This document shows, in pieces, positions 45,741 to 54,574 of a DNA stretch of 54,574 nt. Under the pieces are notes generated by a model that made no database searches, was not told the origin of the DNA, and saw nothing but the letters and a program-made list of their open reading frames with translations. The stretch covers positions 1 to 54,574 of the forward strand of contig JAHHSJ010000006.1 of the NCBI GenBank assembly GCA_020025295.1, written 5' to 3'. The stretch's first letter is position 1; each line of letters starts with the position of its first letter. Made by a program: the position numbers and the translations under genes. Origin of the DNA: Oscillospiraceae bacterium. Its GTDB lineage: Bacteria; Bacillota; Clostridia; Oscillospirales; Oscillospiraceae.

Positions 45741-46607
45741 TCAGCCCAGCAGAGCGGTAATCATCTTGCAGGTGTCGGACAGATACTCTCTGGGGAATTC
45801 CTCCAGCTTGCCTCCGTCGCAGGCAGCGGCCAGATCGGGGTCGATAGGCAGCTGAGCCAGCAGAGAAATGCCGTTTGCAGCGGCGACCTCGGCGCTGTGG
45901 CTGTGACCAAAGACCTCCAGCTTCTTGCCGCAGTCGGGGCAGGTAAGGTAGCTGAAGTTCTCCACCAGACCCAGCACGGGAACGTGCATCATCTGAGCCA
46001 TCTTGACGGCCTTGGTGACGATCATGCCCACCAGATCCTGAGGAGAGGTGACCATGATGATGCCGTCCACAGGCAGGCTCTCAAACACCGTGAGAGCCAC
46101 ATCGCCGGTTCCGGGAGGCATATCCACAAACAGATAGTCAATTTCGCCCCAGCACACATCGGTCCAGAACTGCTTGACCACACCGCCGATGATGGGACCA
46201 CGCCAAACCACGGGGTCCGTCTCATTCTCGGTGAGCAGGTTCAGGCTCATGATGGAAATGCCGGTGTTGCTGATGGCAGGCATAATGCCCATTTCGCTGC
46301 CCATGGCACGCTCGTGGATGCCGAATGCCTTGGGGATGGAGGGGCCGGTGATGTCAGCGTCCATAATACCCACACGATAGCCCATCCGAGTCATCGTCAC
46401 AGCCAGCTGGCTGGTCACCATACTCTTACCGACGCCGCCCTTGCCGCTGACCACGCCGATCACATGATGAATGACGGAATGGGGGTTGCAGGGCTCATGA
46501 AGATCCTTGGGCTGACCGCAGTTATGACCGCAGGAAGAGCAGTCATGGGAGCAGCCTTCTTCGCCTTCGCAGCCGGAGCAGCTCTGGTTTTCGATTTCTT
46601 CGCTCAT
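45741..46607 (-). CDS. Mrp/NBP35 family Fe-S cluster carrier ATPase
   Basis: Deviant Walker-A ATPase that holds and passes on Fe-S clusters as a dimer. Walker A is GKGGVGKS (residues 55-62), VDMPPGTGD is Walker B, and C223-P-D-C226 is the bridging cluster site. The first 40 residues hold seven cysteines (10, 13, 19, 23, 26, 30, 40), an N-terminal cluster-binding extension reminiscent of NBP35 but with its own spacing. 288 residues. Start follows AAAGGAGAA. Single gene between its terminator and the uridine-kinase-like gene. Confidence 0.92.
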   Translation of the reverse strand: MSEEIENQSCSGCEGEEGCSHDCSSCGHNCGQPKDLHEPCNPHSVIHHVIGVVSGKGGVGKSMVTSQLAVTMTRMGYRVGIMDADITGPSIPKAFGIHERAMGSEMGIMPAISNTGISIMSLNLLTENETDPVVWRGPIIGGVVKQFWTDVCWGEIDYLFVDMPPGTGDVALTVFESLPVDGIIMVTSPQDLVGMIVTKAVKMAQMMHVPVLGLVENFSYLTCPDCGKKLEVFGHSHSAEVAAANGISLLAQLPIDPDLAAACDGGKLEEFPREYLSDTCKMITALLG

Positions 46608-46641
46608 AATATAATTCTCCTTTGCAGGTTAGTTAACAGAA

Positions 46642-47577
46642 TTAGTAGGAGTAGCTTCCGCCGCCGATAAATTCCCGGAGCAGGGAGTCAGGATGGACCA
46701 GATCGGAGTCGATATCCTCCAGCTCGTCAAAGGCACGAATCATTTCCAGCAGCTCCTGACGGCGGGGGTTCTCCTGCGGCACTGCCTCAAAAAGGGGCTT
46801 CGCAAACTGCTTCATGACGGAAACCTCGTAGGGGAGGGAGGAGTCCAAAATGATTTTTGCTCTGTTTTTGAAGGGGGATATGTACAGCTTCTCGCCACGG
46901 CGGACATTGCTCCACATCGCCAGTGTGAACAGCACATCGCTGCCTCGGAAGTTGAGGTCACGGACAGCACGGCGCACCAAACGCATCCAAGTGCCCTTGA
47001 ACACCAGACGGGAATCGTCCATGATGTTGCTTCGGGCGGAAATGTAAATCGTAGAGGCGTCCGGATGCTGCCCGGCGATCTCGTCATTCAGAGCGTGAAT
47101 TCCCTCAAAGACAGCCACCTCGTTCTCCTTCAGCTGCAGCGGAGTGCAGCGGCTGGTGTCACGCATCTGACGGCAGAAATCATAGTGGGGGATGCGGATT
47201 TCCTTGTGCTGAGAAAGGGCAGTGAAGTGCTCATTGAGCAGATCCATGTCCATGCACAGGGGAGACTCAAAATCGTAGGTTCCTTCCGGCGTGCGAGGGG
47301 TGCTTTCCGGGGAAACGGTCTGGAAATAGTTGTCCATTGCAATGGTCTGGGTAATGACACCCCGTTTTTCCAGTGCCTGATCGATTTTCATTGCCGTGGT
47401 GGTTTTTCCGCTGCCGGAAGGACCGCTCAGCAACACCAGCGGGCTGTTGGGAAGGTTGCGGATGATTTTCTCTGCTGCTGCATCGATTTTTTTCTGATAA
47501 GCAGCGTCACATTCCTCCAAAAACCCTTTCGGGTCAGAACGAATGGCTTCGTTGATACGCTTCAATTCATAGGCCAT
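46642..47577 (-). CDS. Nucleoside (uridine) kinase-like P-loop protein
   Basis: A 311-residue protein with a PRK/URK kinase domain: P-loop SGPSGSGKTT, IAMDNYF (URK hallmark), HYDFC, and EGIHALND in place of the second motif. The N-terminus is about 40 residues longer than Udk, and the C-terminal 90 residues are its own. In Firmicutes this type is annotated as uridine kinase, but the substrate has not been shown here. ATG at 47577 follows AAAGGAG and overlaps the end of hemZ by 11 nt. Last gene of the minus-strand run. Confidence 0.85.
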   Translation of the reverse strand: MAYELKRINEAIRSDPKGFLEECDAAYQKKIDAAAEKIIRNLPNSPLVLLSGPSGSGKTTTAMKIDQALEKRGVITQTIAMDNYFQTVSPESTPRTPEGTYDFESPLCMDMDLLNEHFTALSQHKEIRIPHYDFCRQMRDTSRCTPLQLKENEVAVFEGIHALNDEIAGQHPDASTIYISARSNIMDDSRLVFKGTWMRLVRRAVRDLNFRGSDVLFTLAMWSNVRRGEKLYISPFKNRAKIILDSSLPYEVSVMKQFAKPLFEAVPQENPRRQELLEMIRAFDELEDIDSDLVHPDSLLREFIGGGSYSY

Positions 47578-49063
47578 GATGATTGCTCCTTTCGAGCAGG
47601 CTGCGCTGGAAGGAAACCAGCGGTTCCTTGTCCTTACAGATCGTGTCAATTCGTTCCATGTACTGCTGGGGATATTTGGGGTTGGCGATGCGGAGGATTT
47701 TTCCGGTGCTGGGGTCCGTCAGCTTGGTAGAGCCGCCGGCGCCCAGAGCCAGAATGGAATGAAGCTCCTCCATAATGCAGATGTTGTAAAGTCCTTCTGT
47801 GCCGGGTTTGCACCAGCCGATATTCTCCAGTGCGCCGGACATATACTTCTGGCGGTAGAGGTAATAGGGATACTGCCCACTCTTGCGCAGGGTGTCCCAA
47901 GCGTAATCCAGCATGGCGGAGGTTTCCTCGCCGGAGGGTAAGCCCTGACGCTCCATCATGAGTCTTGCACCCTTTTTGAGAGCAAGGGTGTGGACGGTGA
48001 TGTTTTCCGGGTCCAGCCCCAGTACAGTGTCCAGCGTGTAGCGGAAGCCCTCTACGGTGTCCTTGGGAAGACCTGCAATCAGATCCATATTGACCACTGG
48101 GATGCCGCTTTTGCGCACAATGTCGTAGGCGGTAAAAATATCCCGGGCGGAATGGCTGCGGCCCATGGCCTGTAATACATCATCCCGCATACTCTGGGGA
48201 TTGACGCTGGCCCGGTCTACGCCCAGATCATAAAGCACCTTCATTTTGTCCTCGGTGATGGTGTCCGGGCGTCCGGCCTCCACAGTGAACTCTGCCAGTC
48301 GGCTCAAATCCAGCTTGTTCCGCAGATGGGTAATCAGCTGCTCCAGCTGCTTGGCGCTGAGGGTGGTTGGAGTGCCGCCGCCGATGTAAATGGTGCGAAC
48401 CTTGGCTCCGGCTTGGGGCAGCAGATCTGCAATGGCGTCGATTTCCCGGTTGAGCGCCTCCAGATACGGCTCCACCAGCTTCAGGCTGCGCTTGACATCG
48501 GAGGACACAAAGCTGCAGTACACACAGCGGGTAGGGCAGAAGGGGATGCCCAAATAGAGGGAAATGTCGTTGTCCGCCAGCTTTTCCTCGGCGGCAAGGC
48601 TTGCCTTGGCGGCATCCATTGCCAGAGCGGTGCGAGCCGGAGAAACAAAGAACTCATTCTGGAACATCCGAATGGTTTCTTTCTCACTGGCGCCGTCCTT
48701 CAAGGCTTTGCTGGCCAGCTTGGCCGGTCGGATGCCGGTGAGGGCGCCCCAAGGAAGGGGCTGCCCGGTGCAGGCCACCGCAGCCTTGTAGAAGGACTGC
48801 TTCAGGATGCGCTGAATCATGCGGTCCCGGGTAAGGTCGTCCACAAAGGTGTCGGTTTTCACACGGGAAATGCCTACGCCTTCCTGACCGTCCCAAGTCA
48901 CCTTGGTGTATGCTGTGGTCCAGACGCTGCTCTCCCGAAGGGAGGAAACCGCCCGTCTGGGCTGCCCTTCGTCGGTGTATTCCGGGAGCTGTCCCGGAAA
49001 GACCACCATCATCATCTGCTCCACAGCATATTTGTATTCGTGATTGATTAGTTTCAGAAACAT
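47567..49063 (-). CDS. hemZ: HemZ-type radical SAM coproporphyrinogen III dehydrogenase
   Basis: Oxygen-independent HemN/HemZ group enzyme, 498 residues. The radical SAM cluster motif is C176-x3-C180-x2-C183 in IPFCPTRCVYC, followed by IYIGGGTPTTL. The N-terminal 165 residues are the HemZ-type extension with a TGIRPAKL motif. The real haem step is often unproven in this group, and HemZ or HemW-like haem-chaperone function is possible. ATG at 49063 is chosen, as the upstream TTG is part of the TTGGAGG RBS. It overlaps the kinase-like start by 11 nt. Confidence 0.9.
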   Translation of the reverse strand: MFLKLINHEYKYAVEQMMMVVFPGQLPEYTDEGQPRRAVSSLRESSVWTTAYTKVTWDGQEGVGISRVKTDTFVDDLTRDRMIQRILKQSFYKAAVACTGQPLPWGALTGIRPAKLASKALKDGASEKETIRMFQNEFFVSPARTALAMDAAKASLAAEEKLADNDISLYLGIPFCPTRCVYCSFVSSDVKRSLKLVEPYLEALNREIDAIADLLPQAGAKVRTIYIGGGTPTTLSAKQLEQLITHLRNKLDLSRLAEFTVEAGRPDTITEDKMKVLYDLGVDRASVNPQSMRDDVLQAMGRSHSARDIFTAYDIVRKSGIPVVNMDLIAGLPKDTVEGFRYTLDTVLGLDPENITVHTLALKKGARLMMERQGLPSGEETSAMLDYAWDTLRKSGQYPYYLYRQKYMSGALENIGWCKPGTEGLYNICIMEELHSILALGAGGSTKLTDPSTGKILRIANPKYPQQYMERIDTICKDKEPLVSFQRSLLERSNHHGL

Positions 49064-49099
49064 GGTTGCCTCCAAAGAGGGGATTTAATCAAAATAAAA

Positions 49100-49714
49100 T
49101 CAGAGGTGACGGAAAAAGGGATTGGTTTTCCGCTCCTGATCCAGTGTGGTGGACTGCATATGGCCGGGATAGACGGTGTAGTTGCCGTCCAGCTCCTCCA
49201 GCCGTTTGAGAGATTGCTGCATCTCGACGGTGCTGCCACCCTCAAAGTCGGTGCGTCCGCAGGAGCCGGGAAACAGAGTGTCGCCGGTGAAGAGCGTGTC
49301 GTTGACCCGCAGGACTACGCCGCCGGGAGTGTGACCGGGGGTGCGAAGCACCTCGATGGTCAGATTGCCCAGCTTTACCGTATCTCCTTCATCGTAGAAG
49401 GAAACCGAGTCTACCTCGCCCATGGGGGCTTGGAACTGACCGCCGGTGACAGCAAGAGGATAGTCTGCCTCGGTGATGTACACCGGCAGACCGGGATATT
49501 CCCGCAGCAGATCCGGAACACCCAGAACATGGTCGAAGTGACCGTGGGTCAGCAGAATCATCTTGGGATGCAGACCAAACTCCTTGATGCGCTGCATAAT
49601 GCGCCCAGCCTCGCAGCCGGGATCAATGATGGCGGCTGCGTTGTCGGCGGTTTCATCCCACAGAAGGTAGCAGTTGGTGTGAATCATTCCTACAGTCAAA
49701 GAGTCTACTTTCAT
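49100..49714 (-). CDS. MBL-fold metallo-hydrolase, glyoxalase II-like
   Basis: A 204-residue metallo-beta-lactamase-fold hydrolase of the short glyoxalase-II/YcbL type. The HxHxDH motif is THGHFDH, and later ligands lie in RTPGHTPGG, FTGDTLF and VYPGHM. Substrate is probably a thioester or similar, not shown by sequence. ATG at 49714 has GAGG upstream; the ATG at 49732 would overlap the dtd stop (ATGA) and is an alternative. Confidence 0.9.
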   Translation of the reverse strand: MKVDSLTVGMIHTNCYLLWDETADNAAAIIDPGCEAGRIMQRIKEFGLHPKMILLTHGHFDHVLGVPDLLREYPGLPVYITEADYPLAVTGGQFQAPMGEVDSVSFYDEGDTVKLGNLTIEVLRTPGHTPGGVVLRVNDTLFTGDTLFPGSCGRTDFEGGSTVEMQQSLKRLEELDGNYTVYPGHMQSTTLDQERKTNPFFRHL

Positions 49715-49728
49715 CGGACAACCTCGAT

Positions 49729-50187
49729 TCATTTCTTCTTGCCCATCAGCTGATCGGTATCAAAGAGCAGCGTAATCGGCCCGTCGTTGCAGGATTCCAC
49801 CTGCATATCTGCGCCGAACTCACCGTGCTCCACATGGAAGCCGTGGGCGGTGCATTCAGCCATGAATTTCTCGTAGAGAGGGATGGCTACATCCGGTCGT
49901 GCCGCACCGGTAAAGCCGGGACGGCGGGAACGAAGGTCAGCGAAGAGGGTGAACTGGCTGACCACCAGAATCTCGCCGCCTACGGTGGCAAGATTCAGAT
50001 TCATTTTGCCGTTTTCATCGTCAAATACACGGCAGCCGCAAACCTTGTCTGCCAGTTTGACTGCCTCAGCCTCCGTGTCCTCCGGGGCAATGCCCAAAAG
50101 CACCAAAAAGCCGCGGCCGATTTTGCCATTCAAATGCCCGTCAATGGTAACGCTGGCATGGCGTACCCGGGTCACAACCGCCCGCAT
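49729..50187 (-). CDS. dtd: D-aminoacyl-tRNA deacylase
   Basis: Removes D-amino acids and glycine wrongly attached to tRNA. The two active-site motifs are VSQFTL and the Gly-cisPro region NDGPITL. Length 152 residues is normal. It starts 4 nt after the relA stop with AGAGG, a usual neighbour of relA in Firmicutes. Confidence 0.95.
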   Translation of the reverse strand: MRAVVTRVRHASVTIDGHLNGKIGRGFLVLLGIAPEDTEAEAVKLADKVCGCRVFDDENGKMNLNLATVGGEILVVSQFTLFADLRSRRPGFTGAARPDVAIPLYEKFMAECTAHGFHVEHGEFGADMQVESCNDGPITLLFDTDQLMGKKK

Positions 50188-50191
50188 GCGA

Positions 50192-52426
50192 TCAACCTCT
50201 GGAGCGGCTGACGGTCATCACGCCGCTGATGCCGTTGAGCTTGCGCATCACGGCGTTGACTTCCGACTGAGAGCGAACCTGCAGGACGGTGGTAATGACG
50301 GCGAAGCCGTCGGGGGTGCTGCGTGCGGACATATTGATTACACGAACCTGAGCGCCGGACAGAGCAGCGGCTACATCCAGCAGCAGATTGGTGCGATCCT
50401 TAGCCGTGACATCCAGACTGGTTTCGTAGGATTCCGAACTGGTGTCGCCCCAAGAGACTTTGATCCAGCGGCCGGCCTCTTCCGGTGTGCGCCGAGCTAT
50501 TGCTGCGTTGGGGCAGTCCTGACGGTGGATGGAAATGCCGTAGCCACGGGTGATAAAGCCCACGATGGGGTCACCGGGCACCGGGGAGCAGCACTTTGCG
50601 AATTTGACCAGGAAGTTGTCCAGACCCTCCACAATGATGCCGTTTTTGGAATGGGCCGTTTTCGGCTTGTTGGCAGGAGGTGCGTCGGGCGCGGCAGGTA
50701 CGTGCATACGGTCGCCGAGAGCCAGCAGCTCCATCTGGGCAGTCTGATCCTTGGACTGCTTGCTCAGACGGGTCAATTCATCCTTGATGCGGAGAGCTGC
50801 TTTTGCTGCGGTGGTTCCGCCATAACCGATGGCGGCATAGAGGTCATCCAGAGAACCGAATTTGACCTTTTTCAAAATCTGCGGCAGTACGTCAGGATCG
50901 GTGATCTGAGCCAAAGTGAGTCCGTTTCGCTTCATTTCTGCTTCAAAGGAAGCACGGCCGGTGGCTACATTTTCGTCACGGCGTTCTTTCTTGAACCACT
51001 GACGGATTTTGTTCTTTGCTTCGTTGCTGGCGCACAGGCTGACCCAGTCACGGCTCGGGCCCTTGGAGGAGTTGGAGGTGATAATCTCCACAATGTCGCC
51101 GTTGTGCAGCTTGGTGTCATAAGGGACAATGCGGTGATTTACCTTGGCTCCCACCATACGGTTGCCGATGGCGGAGTGGATGGAGTAAGCAAAGTCGATG
51201 GGGGTAGCGCCGGCCGGCAGGTTGACCACATCGCCCTGAGGCGTGAACACAAAGACCTCGTCAGCGAACAGGTCCACTTTCAGAGACTTCACAAATTCCT
51301 CAGCGTCGGTGTCCTGCTGGCTTTCCAACAGCTTTCGCACCCATTCGTAGGTAGCTTCGCTGTTGATTTTCTGGTTTGCCATGCCGGACTTGTACTTCCA
51401 GTGAGCGGCAATGCCGTACTCTGCCACCTGATGCATCTCCCAAGTACGAATCTGTACCTCAAAGGGAATGCCTTCCTTGCCAATCAGCGTGGTGTGGAGA
51501 GACTGATACATGTTGGGCTTGGGGGTGGAAATGTAGTCCTTGAAGCGGTCGGGAACCAGATTGAACATATCGTGGACCTGACCCAGCACATTGTAGCAGT
51601 CCACAATGTCATCCACGATGACACGGAAGGCGTACAGGTCGAAAATCTCGTACAGCGTCTTGTGCTGAGTGTACATCTTGCGGTAGATGGAGTAAATGTG
51701 CTTGATGCGTCCGTAAATGGTGCAGTGAATTCCTTCCTGATCCAGCCGCTTTTGCAGCTTGGACTGGATGGAGGACATAAACTCCTGATGGACGGCAAAC
51801 CGGGCGTCCAGCTGGTTTTTGATGTCGTTGTAGCCTACCGGGTCCAGATATTTCAGCGAAAGGTCCTCCAGCTCCCACTTCATCCGCTGCATACCGAGGC
51901 GATGCGCCAAGGGAGCGTAGATTTCCATGGTTTCCAGTGCCTTTTCCCGCTGCTTTTTGGGCGTTTGGTATTGCATGGTGCGCATATTGTGCATTCGGTC
52001 GCAGATCTTGACCAGAATGACACGGATGTCCTTGGACATGGCCAGCAGCATTTTGCGCAGATTTTCCATCTGCTTTTCCTCACGGCTGGTGTAGTGCACG
52101 CGGGTCAGCTTGGTGACGCCCTCGACCAGATCGGCCACGGCCGGACCGAAGCGCTGAGCCACTTCCTCGTGGGTCACGCCGGTGTCCTCAATGGTGTCGT
52201 GGATCAGGGCAGCCATGACGCTGTCCTGATCCAGCTCCAGATCGGCGGTGAGCTGAGCCACAGCCAGAGGATGGGTGATATAGGGGCTTCCGTCCTTGCG
52301 CAGCTGATTGGAGTGAGCCTTGTCAGCAAAGGTGAAGGCGTCAAACAGCAGCTGCTTATCCAGGGAAGGATAATAGGACTCCACTTTCTTTTCCAGTGCG
52401 GTATATTGTTCCAGAATCGGATCCAT
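50192..52426 (-). CDS. relA: RelA/SpoT homologue (ppGpp synthetase/hydrolase)
   Basis: Bifunctional RSH enzyme, 744 residues. The HD hydrolase domain (about 20-180) has HDTIED, so hydrolase activity is expected. The synthetase domain (about 235-345) has YGRIKHIYSIYRKM and the FEVQIRTWEMH region. The TGS domain (VFTPQGDVVNLPAGATPIDFAY), a CC/helical part with CCSPVPGD and the C-terminal ACT domain follow. ATG at 52426 is preferred over one 9 nt upstream that sits on the RBS. It sets amino-acid starvation response. Confidence 0.96.
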   Translation of the reverse strand: MDPILEQYTALEKKVESYYPSLDKQLLFDAFTFADKAHSNQLRKDGSPYITHPLAVAQLTADLELDQDSVMAALIHDTIEDTGVTHEEVAQRFGPAVADLVEGVTKLTRVHYTSREEKQMENLRKMLLAMSKDIRVILVKICDRMHNMRTMQYQTPKKQREKALETMEIYAPLAHRLGMQRMKWELEDLSLKYLDPVGYNDIKNQLDARFAVHQEFMSSIQSKLQKRLDQEGIHCTIYGRIKHIYSIYRKMYTQHKTLYEIFDLYAFRVIVDDIVDCYNVLGQVHDMFNLVPDRFKDYISTPKPNMYQSLHTTLIGKEGIPFEVQIRTWEMHQVAEYGIAAHWKYKSGMANQKINSEATYEWVRKLLESQQDTDAEEFVKSLKVDLFADEVFVFTPQGDVVNLPAGATPIDFAYSIHSAIGNRMVGAKVNHRIVPYDTKLHNGDIVEIITSNSSKGPSRDWVSLCASNEAKNKIRQWFKKERRDENVATGRASFEAEMKRNGLTLAQITDPDVLPQILKKVKFGSLDDLYAAIGYGGTTAAKAALRIKDELTRLSKQSKDQTAQMELLALGDRMHVPAAPDAPPANKPKTAHSKNGIIVEGLDNFLVKFAKCCSPVPGDPIVGFITRGYGISIHRQDCPNAAIARRTPEEAGRWIKVSWGDTSSESYETSLDVTAKDRTNLLLDVAAALSGAQVRVINMSARSTPDGFAVITTVLQVRSQSEVNAVMRKLNGISGVMTVSRSRG

Positions 52427-52463
52427 AAAGATCATCTCCAGTGTTGAACGAAGAATAACAACC

Positions 52464-54536
52464 TCATGACTCCAGCATTTTGTGCAGGGAAATCATGATG
52501 GGGGATTGCTCCAGATTCACCTTGCCGTCGATCTGGCGCAGGGTGATGTGGAGCTGATTGGCCTGCTCCGTAAAGTGGACCAGACCGCACTCCTGAAAGA
52601 CCTCCAGACAGACCATGGTCCGGGAGAATGCCTCCCGGCTGCCGGTGGCCCGAGCGATGTTTTTGGACAGCTGAGTGGGGGTCTCACGATAGCGATTGCT
52701 GGCGGCGTGGGCGGTGAGATAACGCCATACGGCGACAAAATCGCTTCGCTCCGGGAGCAGGATGCCCAGATCACGGCGGGAAAGGAAGTCACCCTGCTTC
52801 CAGCGCTGATAGAGCATACGATCCATCTGTGCATGAGAAGGGGAGGCTTTCACATCCGTCAGCAGCAGCTGCACGGAGCAGTTGCCGCGGAACTGATTGA
52901 TCTGGGGATAAAATGCAAGGTCTGCCCGAGCGCCTGCCTGCAAGCCGGTGTCCTCCGGAGGGCAGGAAAACAGAATTGCATCAAAAGAGGTGTCGCCCAC
53001 CAGCACACGCAGCTTGGTGTGGCGGCCCTTGCCGACGGGGGTGATGGAAACCACGGAAACGCCGTTGAGGACAAATACCGGCTGGGAGTTGCCGGTGCCG
53101 TAAGGTTCCAGCTGCTGCAAATCGACGACATTTTCCAGTGTTAACAGGCTGGCGTCGTCCAAAACAGCATCCACCTGCAAAGACGAGGAGATTTGCTGCG
53201 AGGCTTGCCACTGAGCGGCAATCTGCTGCATTTTTTTGCGGAAGGGCACGATTTGATCTTCTGCAATGGTAAATCCAGCGGCAAGCTCATGTCCGCCAAA
53301 GCCTTCCAGCAGATCGGAACAGTCCTCCAGCGCACGGAACAGATTGAATTCGCCGTAGGAGCGGCAGGAGCCCTTTCCATGAGCTTCCTCGTCGAGACAA
53401 ATCATGAAGGTAGGCACACCAAACCGTTCGCTGAGACGAGAAGCCACAATGCCAACCACGCCCTGATGCCAGCTGTGATCGGCCAGAATGATGGCGTGCT
53501 CTGCCAATTCCGGATGAGCCTCCAGCAGCTCCAGACATTGGGTGAAGATATTCTGCTCAATGAGCTGACGCTCCCGGTTCAGGTCGCACAGGGTCTGAGC
53601 CAGAACGGCGCCCTGCTGGATATCGTTGGTGAGCAGCAGCTCCGCTGCCACCAGAGGACAGCCCATGCGTCCAGCGGCGTTCAGACGGGGAGCGAGAGTG
53701 AAACCGATGGAGGTAGAGGAGATGACCTTATCCTCCAGACCGCACTCCCGAATCAGCATCTGCAAACCGGGGCGGTTGGGACGCGCCAGCAAAGCCAGAC
53801 CCAGCGTGACAATGGCCCGGTTTTCGTCAGTGATAGACATCACATCCGCCACCGTACCGATGGCAGCGAGATCGGCATAACGGTTCAGTATAGCCTCCCG
53901 ATGTTCCGGGGGAGTGAGAGCCAGCACCAGTTTCAAAGCCACGCCCACACCGGCCAGATGCTTGAAGGGGTAGGGGCAATCCGGGCGGTGAGGGTCCACA
54001 ACGGCCACTGCGGGGGGCAGCTGCTCTTGACATTCATGGTGGTCTGTCACCACCACATCCATGCCGATGGAGGCGGCAAAGGCCACCTCCTCCACTCCGG
54101 TGATGCCGCAGTCCACGGTAATCATCAGGGAGGCACCCTGTTCACGGAGGCGGGCAATGGCATCCGAGGAGAAGCCGTAGCCGTCTTCGATCCGCCGGGG
54201 GATGAACCGCAGGCAGTTGGCTCCGCAGCTCTTGAGGTAATCCATCAGGATGACGGTGGAGGTAATGCCGTCCACGTCGTAGTCGCCGTAGACCGCAATA
54301 ATCTCGCCCCGCTCCAGACCCTGACGCAGCCGGGCCGCCGCCACCTCCATGTCCCGCAGCAGCAGCGGGGACAGCAGGGGCTCCCGGGTGGGGGAGAGGA
54401 GGACAGCGGCCTCCGCCTCCGTCCGCACCCCACGGCCCGCCAGCAGTCCCGCCAGCAGGGGGGGCAGTCCGGCCTCCTCCAGCCGCTGTTGGGCCTGCGG
54501 GCAGGCGGGGGCCACCTTCCATTCCTTATATTTCAT
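52464..54536 (-). CDS. recJ: RecJ single-strand-specific 5'-3' exonuclease
   Basis: DHH-family exonuclease of recombination and mismatch repair. The motifs are DYDVDGITST (motif I, about residue 86), VDCGITG (motif II), VVTDHHE (DHH, motif III) and RLNAAGRMG. A DHHA1-type domain with SWHQGVVGIVASRL and GGHELAAGF follows, then an OB-fold and a C-terminal extension, making 690 residues. The start at 54536 has GGAGG 9-10 nt upstream. The N-terminal 150 codons are visibly more GC-rich than the rest. First complete gene of the minus-strand run seen in the window. Confidence 0.95.
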   Translation of the reverse strand: MKYKEWKVAPACPQAQQRLEEAGLPPLLAGLLAGRGVRTEAEAAVLLSPTREPLLSPLLLRDMEVAAARLRQGLERGEIIAVYGDYDVDGITSTVILMDYLKSCGANCLRFIPRRIEDGYGFSSDAIARLREQGASLMITVDCGITGVEEVAFAASIGMDVVVTDHHECQEQLPPAVAVVDPHRPDCPYPFKHLAGVGVALKLVLALTPPEHREAILNRYADLAAIGTVADVMSITDENRAIVTLGLALLARPNRPGLQMLIRECGLEDKVISSTSIGFTLAPRLNAAGRMGCPLVAAELLLTNDIQQGAVLAQTLCDLNRERQLIEQNIFTQCLELLEAHPELAEHAIILADHSWHQGVVGIVASRLSERFGVPTFMICLDEEAHGKGSCRSYGEFNLFRALEDCSDLLEGFGGHELAAGFTIAEDQIVPFRKKMQQIAAQWQASQQISSSLQVDAVLDDASLLTLENVVDLQQLEPYGTGNSQPVFVLNGVSVVSITPVGKGRHTKLRVLVGDTSFDAILFSCPPEDTGLQAGARADLAFYPQINQFRGNCSVQLLLTDVKASPSHAQMDRMLYQRWKQGDFLSRRDLGILLPERSDFVAVWRYLTAHAASNRYRETPTQLSKNIARATGSREAFSRTMVCLEVFQECGLVHFTEQANQLHITLRQIDGKVNLEQSPIMISLHKMLES

Positions 54537-54574
54537 TGGCGGCGGCCTCCCTTCGCTTCCCAGCCCCGGAAAAG

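Noticed and set aside
49883..52447. An 854-codon plus-strand open frame opposite dtd and relA
   Set aside because: Antisense shadow of relA; it runs across the dtd-relA junction and has no motif.

Overview
The window reads as a chromosomal segment of a moderately GC-rich, low-motility-information member of the Firmicutes, most likely a gut-type Clostridia of the Oscillospiraceae (Oscillibacter/Flavonifractor-like). The reasons are two T-box riboswitches, AddAB instead of RecBCD, HemZ, BioY plus a bifunctional BirA, a RelA/SpoT-type RSH protein, strong AGGAGG ribosome binding sites and Gram-positive sigma-A promoters. The genus is inference. No rRNA, tRNA, CRISPR array, intact insertion sequence or prophage was seen.

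Layout. 1-3.7 kb: the 3' end of an iron alcohol dehydrogenase, then a two-gene overlapping module of unknown function (a DUF218/YdcF-like protein and a coiled-coil protein with a toxin-like C-terminus). 3.8-6.1 kb: divergent bioY and birA with two BirA operators between them, then an ECF-transporter S component. 6.2-10.3 kb: a CofE-like ligase with no obvious F420 pathway around it, a DegV protein and a MATE exporter. 10.3-14.8 kb (minus): an envelope operon of an FHA-FtsW/RodA fusion, a class B penicillin-binding protein and a DUF3810 membrane metalloprotease. 15-22.8 kb (plus): tmk, a DJ-1 protein, 5-formyl-THF cyclo-ligase, mltG, a U32 tRNA-hydroxylation peptidase, then T-box-controlled alaS and a HIT hydrolase. 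22.9-24.7 kb: deoC and cdd (nucleoside salvage) and a rhomboid protease.

24.7-25.7 kb is a small, AT-richer accessory patch: a GNAT acetyltransferase and a minus-strand scar in which the first codons of a response regulator run into the last codons of an FtsX-type ABC permease, the likely footprint of a deleted antimicrobial-peptide-type two-component/ABC locus. 25.7-30.8 kb (minus) is a complete livKHMGF branched-chain amino-acid importer with a consensus promoter. 31-34.4 kb (minus) is a second importer of the TrpXYZ type behind a T-box whose specifier reads as UGG (Trp).

34.4-41.3 kb (plus) is addB-addA (double-strand break repair), followed by rpmE, a flavin reductase, hflX, a YigZ/IMPACT protein and an NhaC-type antiporter. 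45.7-54.5 kb (minus) holds an Mrp Fe-S carrier and a housekeeping run recJ-relA-dtd-MBL hydrolase-hemZ-uridine kinase-like gene, closely packed and probably co-transcribed.

Most of the window is core metabolism. The places most worth a second look are the two-gene module at 975-3714, the deletion scar at 25400-25572, the CofE-like gene, the FHA-FtsW/PBP/metalloprotease operon and the paired BirA operators.
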